From Macrothele yani (lineage: Eukaryota > Arthropoda > Arachnida > Araneae > Macrothelidae), in assembly GCA_039090855.1 (NCBI GenBank), contig CM076991.1, forward strand, positions 73,411,349 through 73,475,348: a stretch of 64,000 nt of DNA. The letters run 5' to 3'. A program made the position numbers and the translations under genes. Position 1 is the stretch's first letter. Every line of letters begins with the position of its first letter. The notes beneath the pieces are model-generated. The model was given only the letters and a program-made list of their open reading frames with translations. It made no database searches and was not told where the DNA came from. Below, piece by piece: positions 1 through 11,550 of the stretch.

Positions 1-299
1 CGTTCTTTCTTCATCAGGATTTTTCAAAGTAGTCGAGATATTTTTTGAAATGAAAATCACTTTCAATTATGTTTAAGAACATGGCATATAACAACATATT
101 GCGAACTAGATTATTTTAATATTTCATGTCACAAATCACATTTTGTATCACGATTTTTCAAGAATTTTTATCACTTTTTTGATCATCACTTTTCACGGAG
201 TTTTGAACTCACAGCGTTTTTCGGTTATGTTTAAGGAAAGGTGCAATGTAATACTAATAGTATTATTTCAGAAAACCCCTAAGTATAAAATTTGCTCGT
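1..299. other. AT-rich sequence, no recognised feature
   Basis: I see no coding signal, repeat or terminal structure here. It may be flanking DNA of the 5'-truncated LINE that begins near position 300. Confidence 0.5.
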
Positions 300-3200
300 G
301 TTAGCTATAATAACCTTTGGTGTTAAGGGTCCACAGACTGAAGACATCATACAATTGGCTGTAGCAGCTGATTCTCACGATTACTTAACCGCCTTGGAAT
401 CTCAACATCGCTCTGCTACATCTTTGCGTCATCTTCGCCTCCAGGATGGTTCCATCACTTCGAACCCATCGAAGCTATGCACTTTCACTAAACAGTATTT
501 CACCGCCAAGTACAGTGCAGTAACGCAGTCTTCATTCTCATTAGCTTCTCCTCTTCTCTCCTCTCTTCCTCAGGTCCCCTCTACTTTATCTACTTCTTTA
601 CTTTCCCCTTTCTCTCTTCGCGAACTCCGTGAGGCGTTCGCTACTCTCAATCCTCATGCTGCTCCTGGACCTGACGGCCTTCCTCTGTCCTTTTACCGTG
701 CTTTTCTACCGTGCCTTCTGCCTTTTCTGTCTGCGTGTTTCTCGTCTGCTTTTTCCTCTCCTGCGTTACCGCCCGACTTTACTTTGGCACACATCATCCT
801 CCTTCCTAAGAAGGGTGACCTCTTGGATCTGGGAAACTGGCGCCCTATCTCCATCCTAAACACCTGACTATAAGTTCTATACAAAACTCTTATCCCGTCG
901 CCTTAATTCTGTTCTCTCTTTCGTTATTTCTCCTGACCAGACATACACTGTGCCTGGTCGGACTATTTCCACTAACGTTTCTCTTCTCCTTCATCTTCAC
1001 TTCCTCGCTCGCTCTTTTGATGAACCTCTTGCCTTTCTCAATCTGGATCAAAAGTCCGCTTTTGATAACGTGTCTCACTTTTATCTCTGTGCTGTCCTTT
1101 CACGATTTGGCTTTCCTGCTGCCTTTTCTTCCGCTCTCTTGGCCCTTTATCAGGGCGCCAGTTTCCATGTTCGAGCGGCTACATTTCTAACCGCTCCAAT
1201 TCCGTTTAGGCGAGGCATCCGACAAGGATGTCCGCTCTCCGGCCAGCTATTCGCTCTCGCTTTTGAGCCTTTCCTGTTAGCAGCCCAAAGATCACTCCTG
1301 GATGTCCTACCGCCGACAGTGGCTAGTACTCGTCATCATCGGATAATTTTCACCGCCTATGCTGATGATGTGACCTTTTTGTGTCCGGGATGAATCTCAA
1401 TTTGATCGCCTGTATTCTGTATATCAACAATATGTTGCAATATCTGGAGCTGCGCTGAATGCCACTAAAAGTACTGGCTTGTGGTGCGGGGCATGGGCTG
1501 TCCGCACCGATGCTCCTTGGGGTGCGCAGTGGACAGCCACTACACAGAAGATCCTCGGTGCGTATGTCGGTTTGCCCTTGGCTTCTGCATCTGCCACCTG
1601 GACTGCTCTTCTTCCCCGGATACAACGGGCTGCTGCCTACTGGAGTAAGGCCCGCCCTTTCACATCGTTCCGTCAACGAGCAGCCATTGTTCGTCGACAA
1701 CTTATCTCCCTATGCGAATACTCTTGGATGTCGACGGTTGTTCCCGTGTCACAAATGATGACCATCACTCGCCTCTCAACTTCCGTCATCTGGACTTCAC
1801 ATCACTGGGTTAAACCTGCCGCGCTTCATCTACCAGCCTCATTAGGTGGCATCCAGCTTCCTGATCCAGCAGTCCTTTATAAAACACATCGCATTATTCA
1901 TTTCATTCGCCTTGCCACTTCAACTGTTCCGTCCCTTACCGCTACCTTGAATGTTCTTGCTTCTTCTCGTGACCCATCTTTCACCTTCTTACTGTTTCTG
2001 AAGATGGATTCATACTCTCTTCTTCCGTCCCACCTCCCTTCTGTCCTGCGAGAGGGTCTTTCTCTCTTTCGTTCGCTTCCTCTTCTCCGTTCATTTCCTT
2101 CTTCAACTCTTGATCTTCTAGATGAACCTCTCTTCTTCTCTTCTCTTATTCACCCTCCTAACCTCCCTTACTTTTACTTTCCTCATTGGATCCGCTCTGG
2201 TGTGATAACTGTCCGTTCTCTCGTAACTTCTGATCTAACCTGGAGACCTCTTTCTTCCCTGTTTCTATCTCCAACCATTACCCTTGCTAACGAATATCTT
2301 CTCCTTCGCACAGCGCTTTGGAGCCTCTTTCCACTCCTCGCTTCCCCTGATGGTCTCTTCTCGGTCCCCTCCGCCCCTCTTTCTCTACCGTTCTTTCTCC
2401 TCATTCGTAGCTCCCCGGTTCTAGTTACTTCTGTCTCCTCCTCTTCTCTTTATTGGCTCCTTCTTTCCCCTCCCGCACTTCCACTTTCTGTTCATTCTGC
2501 TTCTCCTTCTCTTCTCCCCGCCATCTGGACAGCCTCTACCTCTCCCCTTTCCTCCCCTCTTGAACTCAATGTCCATTGGCAATTTCTTCACCTTCGTCTC
2601 CCCGCCCCATCAGTACTATTTCGCATGACCCTTCTCACCTCTCCACATTGTTCCTTTTGCCCTGAAGTCAGCGACGTCCAACATCAATACCTCTTCTGCC
2701 CCGTACTCCAGCCAGTCCTAAACACAGCATTTCGTCTTGCTGATCGAATTTGTGCTCGATCGTTACCATTTCTTGCATATGCTTGGCTACTCCAAACTAA
2801 GCATCCACCTACTCACTTGCCTCTTGTGTGCCGTTACATTTTTCTTCTTGTGAAGTTCACTGTATATGCTTTCCATCTTGAACAACGCCTCCCTGCTCTT
2901 ACTCCACCTCCTCAGGAGGCAAGTGCTATCATTCGGAGACGCTTCCTAGCACGGTTAACCACTCGTCTCCGAATGGAGCACTCTCGTGCTGCCTCAACAA
3001 ACACCGATAACGTTTTTCAATCCACCTGGGCCCAATCGGCTGGGTGGTTCCATATCCACAATTTGCAGCTACATCTCAACTTATAGGTGTGATTTTTGTT
3101 GTCGCCCACATTCACTGTCACAACTCATGATTTTACGTATTAATTTTGGTGGTATGAGGCTCCTAGGTGGAGTCTCCTTTTCACCCACATGATTCGCTAT

Positions 3201-3620
3201 TTGTGATTATTCTGTTATATGTGCTATTGGAGATAGCTCACCATGTTTCCCATGATCTCTTCGATTTTGTTGTATTTTATGTTGTATATAATTCTTTCTT
3301 CTGCACAGTTTACTGCACACGCAATGTCCCCTACATTATGTTGAATATATTTTGAAATTTTATTGTCCCTGTGTATATAATTTAATGTAAGAAGATGCTC
3401 TTCTGAGCACTTTTAGCGATTCTCCCCCTTGTCACTGAATACTTCTGTATATATGATGTAAATTTTGAGTGTGAAATAATTTTATGATTTTACAATATTT
3501 TGTTTTACGTTTCACTGGAACTTTCCAGTTGTTGTATATATCACTGTATTTATTGGCAGAATTCTACTGTCATGTATATAAAAATGCTATTTTTATTTGA
3601 AGAATAAAGACAATTTTGAA
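300..3620 (+). mobile_element. Tx1-like (L1 superfamily) LINE, 5'-truncated
   Basis: This is the 3' part of a non-LTR retrotransposon. It keeps most of the reverse transcriptase, the long C-terminal region and a 3' UTR of about 530 bp with AATAAA near 3603. The endonuclease and any ORF1 are missing, so the copy is 5'-truncated. Tx1 assignment rests on the order RT fingers (GPDGLPLSFYRAF), RQGCPLSGQLF, YADDVTF, then GLWCGAW, the HHWVKPAALHLPASLGG block and a late cysteine/histidine knuckle. These follow the layout I know from Tx1 proteins. The end of the element is placed where similarity to the 3' UTR style stops and is approximate. Confidence 0.75.
310..3086 (+). pseudogene. Tx1-like reverse transcriptase, two frameshifts
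   Basis: Reverse transcriptase that would prime cDNA synthesis at a nicked target. Coding potential runs from about 310 to the stop at 3084-3086 in three pieces. A one-base insertion near 865 (after the PKKGDLLDLGNWRPISI block) and another near 1390 (just after YADDVTFLCPG) break the frame; otherwise the reading is continuous. Visible motifs are FLNLDQKSAFDNV (motif A), RQGCPLSGQLF (motif B), YADD (catalytic motif C) and a C-terminal CSFCPEVSDVQHQYLFC zinc knuckle near 2656-2700. The catalytic YADD is intact, but the frameshifts and the missing N-terminus make it non-functional. Codon usage is unusually C/T-rich, with many TCT and CTT codons compared with the flanks. Confidence 0.75.
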
Positions 3621-3719
3621 ATGTAGCAGACCCGCGTGTTTCTCATCTGCGTAAGGGAATGAAAGGTATTCTTTATTTTGGCTCATTTGAATATGGTGCT
3701 CTGCAATAGTAGACTGCAT

Positions 3720-3893
3720 AGGAAAAGACCCAGAAGAAGACCACATGGAAGATGGGTGGATGAAATTCGAAAGTATGCGGGAGTGACATGGAGGAGACTG
3801 GCACAAGACAGACCGTTGTGGAGGAAACTTGGGAGACCTTCGTCCAGCAGTGGATTGATAATGGTTGACAGTGATGATGATGATGATATGTAA
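3720..3893 (+). mobile_element. RTE LINE 3' tail fragment with GAT repeat
   Basis: About 170 bp match the 3' end of the RTE element at 52771-55960 (the RKRPRRRPHGRWVDEIRKYAG segment) and finish with a GAT microsatellite, the usual RTE tail. Everything 5' of this is missing. It abuts a second RTE fragment in the opposite orientation at 3902-4710. Confidence 0.85.
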
Positions 3894-3901
3894 ATGTAGG
3901 A

Positions 3902-4709
3902 ATCGGATGATGTCGTCCACTCCAGCACTGGAAGTATGCATTGATCAAACACTTTTCTTTTAAGACATAATGGCATATTGCTCTTGAAAATTATACCGTT
4001 TCTTCCAAACGCTCTCCAGGCAAGTTTTATACGCCGATTAATTTCTTCATCAATGTGACCCTCACTTGATATCTGCTGTCCAAGATAGTATTGGTTATCT
4101 CCAGCTTTTCCCAATCAATCGATAAATCTTCATTTCTTGTAAAAGCATTGTACATCACTTTTGTTTTCTGAAAGTTCATTGTTAATCACACTTCTTTACT
4201 CTTGTCAGCAAGTTCCTGGATCATACTCTGCAGCTCTGATGGGGTAGTTGCAAAAATGACTACGTCATCTGCGAAACGAAGGTGAGTTAGATAATCTCGA
4301 TTAATCTTTATCCATTTGTTTTCCCAGTTCAGTGATTGAAAGACATTTTCCAATGTGGCATTAAAGAGTTTGGGAGATATATTGTCACCTTGTCTCACTC
4401 CCTTTCCAATTTTTATGGGCGCTGTATTCTCAAATAGCCGAATCTTTGCACTTGCATTTTCATAGATGTTATGAACAATGTTACATGTTCAATACCGCAG
4501 GATTTCAAAGCCATTGTACCTGCTGATGGTTTCACCGAATCAAAGGCCTTTTCATAATCGATAAAAGCCATGCATAATGGAAGTTCATATGCCCTCGCTC
4601 TTTCAATTAGTTCTCTCAGTACTTGGATATGATCTATAGTGCTGTAGCCACTCCTGAATCCAGCTTGTTCTCTTGGTTGAGCCATGTCCATTGTCACCTT
4701 CAAGCGGTG

Positions 4710-4710
<1 letters not shown>
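3902..4710 (-). pseudogene. RTE reverse transcriptase fragment, inverted
   Basis: Minus-strand fragment of the same RTE family, covering the RT from the QAGFRSGYSTIDHI block through AFIDYEKAFDSV, RQGDNISPKLFNATLE and LRFADDVVIFA to the ILPVL segment. It has several frameshifts and a deletion near 3930 that joins the CILPVL codons to the VEDIM region, relative to the copy at 52.8 kb. The fragment starts in a TA/TG microsatellite on its 5' side. It cannot encode a working enzyme. Confidence 0.8.

Positions 4711-4753
<43 letters not shown>
4711..4753. repeat. TA/TG microsatellite
   Basis: Alternating TA then about 16 TG dinucleotides, lying exactly at the 5' edge of the inverted RTE fragment. 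Confidence 0.95.
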
Positions 4754-4755
<2 letters not shown>

Positions 4756-5039
4756 ACAGGGGTCGCGCAACCAATCGCTTTCTTCGCAGTTTCCGGGGGA
4801 AAAAAAAAACTTTGACGAAAAAAATTGAATTTAGCGAATGGGTTGGCGAAAACTTTAAAAGAGCCCGGGAAACCGCTGTATGTATATATATAGGGCAAAT
4901 CGAAGCAAAATTTTGACAAGAGAAATAAAAATAATAGAAAGACCATGAGTCACCAAATACACCATCCGAACCAGGTTAGCTTCAAACGATGCAAAGCACC
5001 GAATAAAAGAATGCAGGGAAGCATATTAGTGACTGACCT

Positions 5040-5125
5040 CTTCTCGGCTTCGTCAAGGGCAAGCAACAAGAAAACACTCACTAATCTACTAAGACCAGAG
5101 AATTGTGGGTTTCTGCTATTTTAGT
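5040..5125 (+). repeat. Dispersed repeat copy (GGCTTC..GGGTTTCTGC block)
   Basis: A diverged copy of a roughly 75-90-bp block that recurs in this window near 6858, 20905, 52421, 56151 and 56639. It opens with a GGCTTcgTCaAGG-like string and closes with GTGGGTTTCTGC. The rest of 4754-5311 is AT-rich and shows no gene. Confidence 0.5.
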
Positions 5126-5311
5126 TTGCTAAAAGGACCAATTAAATTTAGGGGAATAATGTCAATAAAGGGATAACTAATAAAAATCCGTACCCAGCAA
5201 ACTAAAACGCATTTGTCCTTCAAATCTGTTCACTTGTTTCTGTTGTTTCACATTATTTGCTTTTGCTATATATATGTATACAGCGGTGTCCCGATCTCAT
5301 ATATATATATA

Positions 5312-6625
5312 CAAGGTCTGTCCGTAAAGTAATGAGACTCATTCAATAACAGACGTTTAATTAAAGTTATACTTACATAACATTAAAGTTCCTCAAAATC
5401 ATATCCTTGAACATCAATACACCACTGCCAGCGGCTCTGCCACGCCGCGTAGCTTGCCTGGAAGTCGGAAACAGGGGTCGCTTTCAAAGCACTCATCGCG
5501 GCAGTTTGCACGTTTATAACAGTCCCAAAATGGTGCCCTTTCAGGCTGGATTTGAGCCGGGGAAACAAAAGAAGTCAGCCGGGGCCAAGTCCGGGCTGTA
5601 GGGAGGTTGGGACAGCGTTGTCACGTTGTGTTTCGCCAGAATCACTCACTCTCAGCGACGCATGGCTCAGCGCATTATCGTGGTGAAGAACCCAAGTGTT
5701 GGTGATCACCGGGCTGACGCGCGCAACTCTGTTCTTCAGCCGTTGAAGCACTTCCACGTAAAATGCAGCGTTGACCGTTTGTCCGGGTGGTACGAACTCC
5801 TTATGGACAACACCTTTACAGTCAAAGAAGACAATGAGCATCGATTTCATCTTCGATTTGCACATTCGAGCCTTCTTTGGTCGAGGCGACTCAGGAGTGT
5901 CCCACTCTGAGCTCTGTCTTTTCGTCTCCAGATCGTACTCAAAGACCCACGTTTCATCACCTGTTATCACTTTCTCCAAAACACCAGGTTCACTCCTCAC
6001 ACGGTCCACAAGCTCACGAGAAATCGACACAGGGTTGTTCCTCTGTTCATCGGTCGAAACCTTAGGAACCAATTTGGCGCAAACTTTCCGCATCTGCAAT
6101 TCTTGCGTGATGATTTCATGCACAATGAATTTCGTGAGTCCCACGTGCTCTGCTACTAATCTAACACTCAGACGTCGGTCAGAGTCCAAAACCGCTTTCA
6201 CCTTTTCCACATTGTCCGAAGTGTGAGACGTTGAAGGGCGCCTTGGGCGTGGCTCATCCTCGACGCCCTCTCTTCCCTCTGTGAACGTTTTGTGCCACCG
6301 AAACACTTGTGCTTTCGATAAAGCATCCTTCCCGTAGGCTTTCTGTATCATAGCAAGCGTCTCGGTCGCTGATTTTTCAAGTTTAACACAAAACTTTACC
6401 GCGTTTCGCTGTTCGACACTCTTCTGCATTTTGACCGTTACGCGACGCTCACACAGCTGTCCACTTCGCAAGCGATCCTCACTCTGTAAAAGCTCAGAGC
6501 TAACTGACCAGACATCGATTGTTTACCTAACATACCCCGCCACACGTCACGCCCGGAAACTCCGCCCTCCAGCCTTTTTGATTGGCCCAGGAAAAGTGGT
6601 CTCATTACTTTCCGGACAAACCTTG
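5312..6625 (-). mobile_element. mariner transposon with TIRs and TA target duplication
   Basis: Complete mariner element of about 1.3 kb. The ends are near-identical inverted repeats of about 28 bp starting CAAGGTCTGTCCGTAAAGTA at the left and CAAGGTTTGTCCGGAAAGTA on the other strand at the right. Each end is flanked by TA, the target duplicated by Tc1/mariner elements. It sits inside a TA microsatellite. The transposase is on the minus strand. Confidence 0.92.
5383..6429 (-). pseudogene. mariner transposase (SETMAR/GVQW3-like), two compensating frameshifts
   Basis: DDE/D transposase that would cut and paste the surrounding mariner. The start at 6429 (MQKSVEQRNAVKF) gives the family's usual N-terminal paired helix-turn-helix; total length matches about 348 residues. 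Catalytic aspartates are seen in TGDETWVFEYD, in HHDNALSH, and in the SPDLAPADFF segment, fitting a DD34D mariner. The frame slips by one base near 5645 (inside the VSEFLAK-type segment) and slips back near 5568 (a T-run before FPRLKSS), so about 25 residues, including the third aspartate, are misread. The last part runs to TAA at 5383. Apart from these two slips the gene is intact, so the inactivation looks recent. Confidence 0.85.
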
Positions 6626-7307
6626 TATATATATATATATATATATAAGACATAATAAAGGTTATTCGTAAATTTTCAAAACAGCTTTTGAAATTCCAAA
6701 GCGCCTCAGGCTGCACAAAGAAAAATCAAAAGACTAATACCAAAAACACCACAAAACTGAATGCAGGAGCAACTGATTCGGAGAAATCAAAAGAAGAGAT
6801 TTAACAACCAACCGGGAGAAAAAAGAGGATTATAGAACTATGGCAAGCTGCTATCTATGGCTTTATCGAGGGCTAGGCATGGATAACACCTCTCATACCT
6901 CTATAAAGACCAAAAAGTGTGGTTTCTGCACCATCCAGTTTGCTACAAAAACAGCAAAATAATAACCAGAAAACACATAAATAAAATATTAAAATAAAAA
7001 TAAAATTAAACCACCCCAAAACAAATAAAACCTCCCACAGATACACCACCCGAGATCCCAAATCACCTAAACTAACCCAAAAAAGACAAACTAAAAAAAT
7101 TAAAGGAAAGGAAAATTTTTTGAGAAAAAATAAAGCGCCCCCCCCCCCAAAAAAAACGAAAACTATCCCCTTAGCAAACTGTATGGTCGAAGCTCGATCT
7201 CACACAAGACCTCACAAAAAAAGAATCCAATGTACTTATTAGTCCAAGAAGTATAAAATGCTAGAGTACAAGCACTGTTACAACCATACACAAAATAAAC
7301 GTAACTA
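6626..7307. repeat. TA microsatellite, dispersed repeat copy, A/C-rich spacer
   Basis: Begins with a TA microsatellite, then around 6858-6940 carries a copy of the dispersed block (GGCTTTATCGAGGGC through TGTGGTTTCTGCA). The remaining sequence is A- and C-rich low complexity, with a C-run at 7139-7148. No gene is visible. Confidence 0.5.
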
Positions 7308-7537
7308 CCGGGTGATCCAAAAGTCTTGCACATTTTCAAAACGTAATAACTCGCGGAGATTTGAGAGCAGGGCAACGCGGTTTGCGTAGAAATGATCAGA
7401 ATGACATCGGGTTTTTTATGAAATCACATAAATTTTTACTCATTTTACTTACATTTTTCATCGCCAGGAGGCGCAACATGCGAACAGGTCTGGGATAGTG
7501 GGTATAAAAGCAGCAGCTGGGAAGCAACCACAAGTCA

Positions 7538-7958
7538 AATAGCCGCGGATGGCTTAGTGGTTAGTGTTTCAGACTATCGATGATGGGTCCCCAGGTTCAA
7601 GCCTGGGCTGATCTTTCAGAGATGGTGTGATTTACTAACAATCGCTGAATATCCGCCGTGCATCGGACGAGCACGTTAAGTGACGGCCCCCAGGCTGGAC
7701 CCACTGGTTAAATGGGTATCCTTTCCTATACCCCACCTGAAATTCTCTCACCCCTCTATGTGCAATATCGTACTTGTACGGTGGCGCCATCTACTGTACT
7801 CTAATCTCACTACAAACTGTTCTGTCAAAGTCGCTAGACTTGCTCTCATTTCTTCCGTTTCTGTGTCCTGCCCAAAAGGCGATCTCGCTGTAGGTGGCTG
7901 GGACCTAAACTCTACTCCCTGTGGACGGAAGTCCTACAAGAAAATGACGCTGAGTCCC
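7538..7958 (+). mobile_element. tRNA-derived SINE, ~420 bp, perfect 13-bp TSD, no poly-A
   Basis: Flanked by a perfect 13-bp direct repeat (CAACCACAAGTCA at 7525-7537 and 7959-7971). The head resembles a tRNA with an A-box-like TGGCTTAGTGG and a B-box-like GGTTCAAGCC, so it could be transcribed by RNA polymerase III. The body (about 340 bp) is unrelated to the other SINE family in this window. The 3' end has no A-run. The perfect target duplication shows a fairly recent insertion. Confidence 0.85.
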
Positions 7959-7989
7959 CAACCACAAGTCACAGCGGTCCGGGTCAGTA

Positions 7990-9190
7990 TGCTGTCATTA
8001 CTGAACAAAGCGCTCTTGGTGAAATAATTGTTCTATTGCAACGCTGAATGTGCGAGTGCTGCGTTGAGAGCCTACCAGTCACTGAAAGGTGATCGCAGTG
8101 GGAAAGGACCGATGGAAAGTGCTGCGCTGCGGCCAATGGTGAAATAATTCGAGGAAACGGGGTCTTTGGCAGCACGCCCACGAAGCGGTTCGGTAGACCA
8201 CGAACACGTGCTGCTGCAGCAGAGACGATTACGAAGGAGATGGATGTGATTGCAATGTCATCCACATGGCGACTACATTGCTCGCCATGTTTCTTGGCAA
8301 ACAGGCATTCCATACAAGACTGTATGGCGAACACTACGACGGATTCTGCACAGATACCCGTAAAAATTGCAACGGCACCACGAATTGCAAGCTGGCGATT
8401 ACGTGCAGCGTCAGGAGTTTGCAGCATGGTTTTTTCGACAAATGGATGTCGACGAGACCTGGCTGATGAACGTTTCATGGAATCATAAGGCACACTTTTC
8501 CCTAAACGGAGCGGTGGACTTCCTTCGAAACCGTTTCAGTGACAGGTGCACGTTAGGCGAACATGTTACGAACGTACGTTATCCCTAGCTTGCAAGAGCG
8601 GGATGCAGGGAATCTGTGCACATTTATGCAGGATGGAGCACTACACCACAGCGCACGTTCCGTTAAGCAACTGCTGCAAGAGACGTTTGGCGCAAATCGT
8701 GTGTGCCGCCCCGGTGGCGCAGTGGTCTAAGGCGCTAGCCTCTGATCATTCGTCCGTAAGGGGTCCGGGTTCGAATCCCGGTCAGGCATGGATGTTGTGT
8801 TTTGTCTTACGGCACTGGCTCTCTCCCTTCCCTGGAACCAGTGACCCTAAATTAGGGACGGGCGACTGCTTATAGCCCATTGAGTTGCTCACGGTGGTCG
8901 TTAAACCTCCAATAAAAAAAATCGTGTGTTGATCCGACACTTTCCGATGGCCTAGCCTCCTCGGTCACCAGACCTGACACCCTGCGATATCTGGCTCTTC
9001 GGGTTACCTAAAATCACAAGTGTACAGATGTCGCCCCACTTCATTGGCCATGCTGAAAGATACCATTCGACACCATGTGGCAGCTATACCACCGGGTATG
9101 CTCTTCAATGCCGTCCATGGTGTTTTCTCTCGTCTGCAGGCACTGCTGGAACAGGACGGCCATCACATTGAACACCTGGTACAATCAGGT
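7990..9190 (+). pseudogene. IS630/mariner-superfamily transposase remnant
   Basis: Fragments in all three frames follow the usual order of this family. An HTH part reads ALRAYQSLKGDR and FEETGSLAARPRSG; a first catalytic region reads WNHKAHFSLNGAVDF; a second reads LCTFMQDGALHHSARSVKQLL; the C-terminus reads LAMLKDTIRHHVAAIPPGML. A SINE at 8705-8918 splits it just before the third catalytic region. Many stops and shifts make it long dead, although its TIRs are still well conserved. Confidence 0.75.
8705..8918 (+). mobile_element. tRNA-derived SINE family A, copy 1
   Basis: The head has an A box (TGGCGCAGTGG) and a B box (GGTTCGAATCCC), followed by a conserved body (ACCAGTGACCCTAAATTAGG, then ATAGCCCATTGAGTTGCTCA) and an A-rich tail. 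An 11-bp duplication AAATCGTGTGT at 8694-8704 and 8919-8929 flanks it. It is not a functional tRNA gene because only the promoter boxes are kept. Other copies lie at 12312, 36460 and 38550. Confidence 0.92.
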
Positions 9191-9393
9191 GTCTATTTTT
9201 CCGACACTTCCAACCTGTGGTTGCTGCGCCATCTGGCGATGAAAAATGTAAGTAAAATGGGTAAAAATGTATGTGATTTCATAAAAAAACCAGATGTCAT
9301 TCTGATCATTTCTACGCAAACCGCGTTGCCCTACTCTCAAAACTCCGCGAGTTATTACGTTTTCAAAATGTGCAAGACTTTTGGATCACCCGG

Positions 9394-11199
9394 TATTTAC
9401 AAGCATGTTCATTAAGCACCTAAAGGTGGAAGATAGCTTGAGTTTAGTTGTCATATTTACAAGAAACTGCCAAAGGAGCGTTCTAAAATGGAAAAGAAGA
9501 GCTAGTCAAAGCTGCACTTGCCCAAATTCAAACAAGAACGGACACGCTTGACGGCCGCCTGCTAACCTCGAATAAGAGGAAAACCTGCAGAAAAATTCCA
9601 AAAACTATAGGAGAAAAGAATAAATTTCAAACCTAAAAATTATTTTTGTAGAAAAATAAAATAATAAGTAAAAATAAGAAACTTACCAAAAGAGAAAAAA
9701 CGAACTTGCCTTGCCTGAACTGTTTCAAATCCCGATATGACTCGAAGCAGTAACGCCAACAGCGCCACCTGGCAGTCAAGAAGGCAACCAAATTTCCAGA
9801 ACGTACTGTGGTTATGATTAAGATGGGAAAAATTCCAAATAGTTTAATGTTGCTGTAAACTAGTCGGAATACCATAAAATACCCGTTGGGAACAGTTTAG
9901 ACTGTTCCCAACTGGCTTTAAAAGCAATAAAATTCCCCCAAAAAATTAAACTTTCCCTACCTTTTAATTATCTAAATTATACTATTTTTTTCTTCTTAGT
10001 TTTTATATATACTGATAAAAAATTCAAACCCTCTTTGCATTGTTTTTAAACGTTTTAACTCTGCGTCTAGAATAGCAGAAATTGTGATGAGATTTTTTGT
10101 TGTTTTTTTCGATGCCGTTGTTCGTGGAATATCACTTTCGCGTAAATATTTTGAAGGCTTAAGGTTTAACTGCTTTCCACTATACACGCACTGCGGCCAA
10201 GAACCTTTGAATGATACTAAAAACTGTCTACGGAGAATTGTACGCACATGAACTACACAGTTCATTTCTTTTTCTCGGAAAGCATGCGCCATAAATGGAG
10301 TAGATGTAGGGGTTACTAGCGTTAGCAGCCACTACTGCTTTATTCGTTTGAAGTTGCCAGTGATGTTCTTGCTTCCACAGTGAACACAGATAACGATCAT
10401 AAATTCCGAAAGTTCGGCAGAATTTATTAGAGGCTCATTATTTTTTGTTTTAGTTTCCATGAACCTCATCTCATGGATGGCCTTTTGCCGCCTCCTGAAC
10501 GTCTTTACATATGTTATTACTCCTAATGAGCTTCTTTTCCAACCTTGAACTTTATCTTTCAAGAGACCTAAAAACTAAGTTGAGGAACACTGATAAGTGT
10601 TCTTTAACTTATTGCACCAGGTTACCGAAGGAAGGCAATGTTCAAACAAGTTAATGCTAGACAAGATATTTATCAGGTGGTGACTTGGTGAAAATGATAT
10701 TGATTCGCAGTTGATTCAGTTTACTCTAAGGAGGAAAAAAGGATCCAGGCACTTAAAATTTGTATTACCGTAATATTTGTTTTCTGCTTGTTCGGTCTGC
10801 CTTTCGCCGTTTATGGGAGTCCCCTTCTTTTTTTATTGCATTCCCGAATGATTTAAATACCGAAATTTAATGCAAAGTTGCACTTCCAGGCATGTAAATT
10901 TAATGTCTTAGAGGTTCAGATGGGCATTCGAATTATCTATTACATATGAATCGTAAGTTACATCATGAAGTAGATTTTTTAAATTTAATTAACATATACA
11001 CGAAGTGTATACTTATTAAATACATCCTCATATATCTACAGAAAGGAACACTCATTAAGGGTGTTACATTTCAACTGATAATTTCACAGGAAATGATCTG
11101 AAAACAAGGAAAATTAAACGTGCATCTACTATTTATTAAACTGAAAGAATGTCATTTACGGCACATGGAGCAACATCTGATGCTTTGCTACAGTGGTGT
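9394..11199. other. Intergenic sequence, no recognised feature
   Basis: AT-rich DNA with only short unconvincing reading frames. I see no splice-bounded exon, no terminal repeats and no transposase motif. Confidence 0.5.
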
Positions 11200-11550
11200 G
11201 CAAAAGTATTTATCAGCCGCTTTGCGTCGTCATCTTTCACATCATGATCAGCCGCTTTGCGTTGAAACCTTCATGTTTGAGGCATTTTTACTGATACAGC
11301 ACCTGGTTTCCGTCTTTTTTTACATTAAGAAGCCGTATGATCGCACATGGCGGGCGGTACGTATACTCAGTGGCCTCCCTTAGCTGCTGGGGGAATTTCC
11401 CCACGTACGTTGTTTTCGTGCGTCCCAAGTATTCTTCGGTACGACGGTTTTCCCCCAAGTATCCAAGATCAGGACATCTTTCAAGGCTACATCCTGTCCT
11501 TGATAGTGTTCATCCATCACCCAGACATCATACGTCACTGATTTCCTCCT

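Larger units (their letters stand above)
7308..9393 (+). mobile_element. IS630/mariner-superfamily transposon with 173-bp TIRs
   Basis: Terminal inverted repeats at 7308-7480 and 9221-9393 begin CCGGGTGATCCAAAAGTCTT and are flanked by TA on both sides. They differ by only a few bases. Between them lies a decayed transposase and two SINEs inserted later (7538-7958 and 8705-8918). Without the SINEs the element is about 1.4 kb. The long TIRs and HTH-plus-DDE organisation fit the IS630/mariner group with a DUF4817-type N-terminus, from memory of arthropod copies. Confidence 0.85.

Noticed and set aside
3720..4710. Classical twin-priming inversion of one RTE insertion
   Set aside because: The order of tail and inverted body is opposite to what twin priming gives.
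8705..8790. tRNA gene
   Set aside because: A and B boxes are present, but the sequence is the head of a SINE with target duplications and a long body; the acceptor stem is not kept. The same holds at 7541-7612 and 12312.
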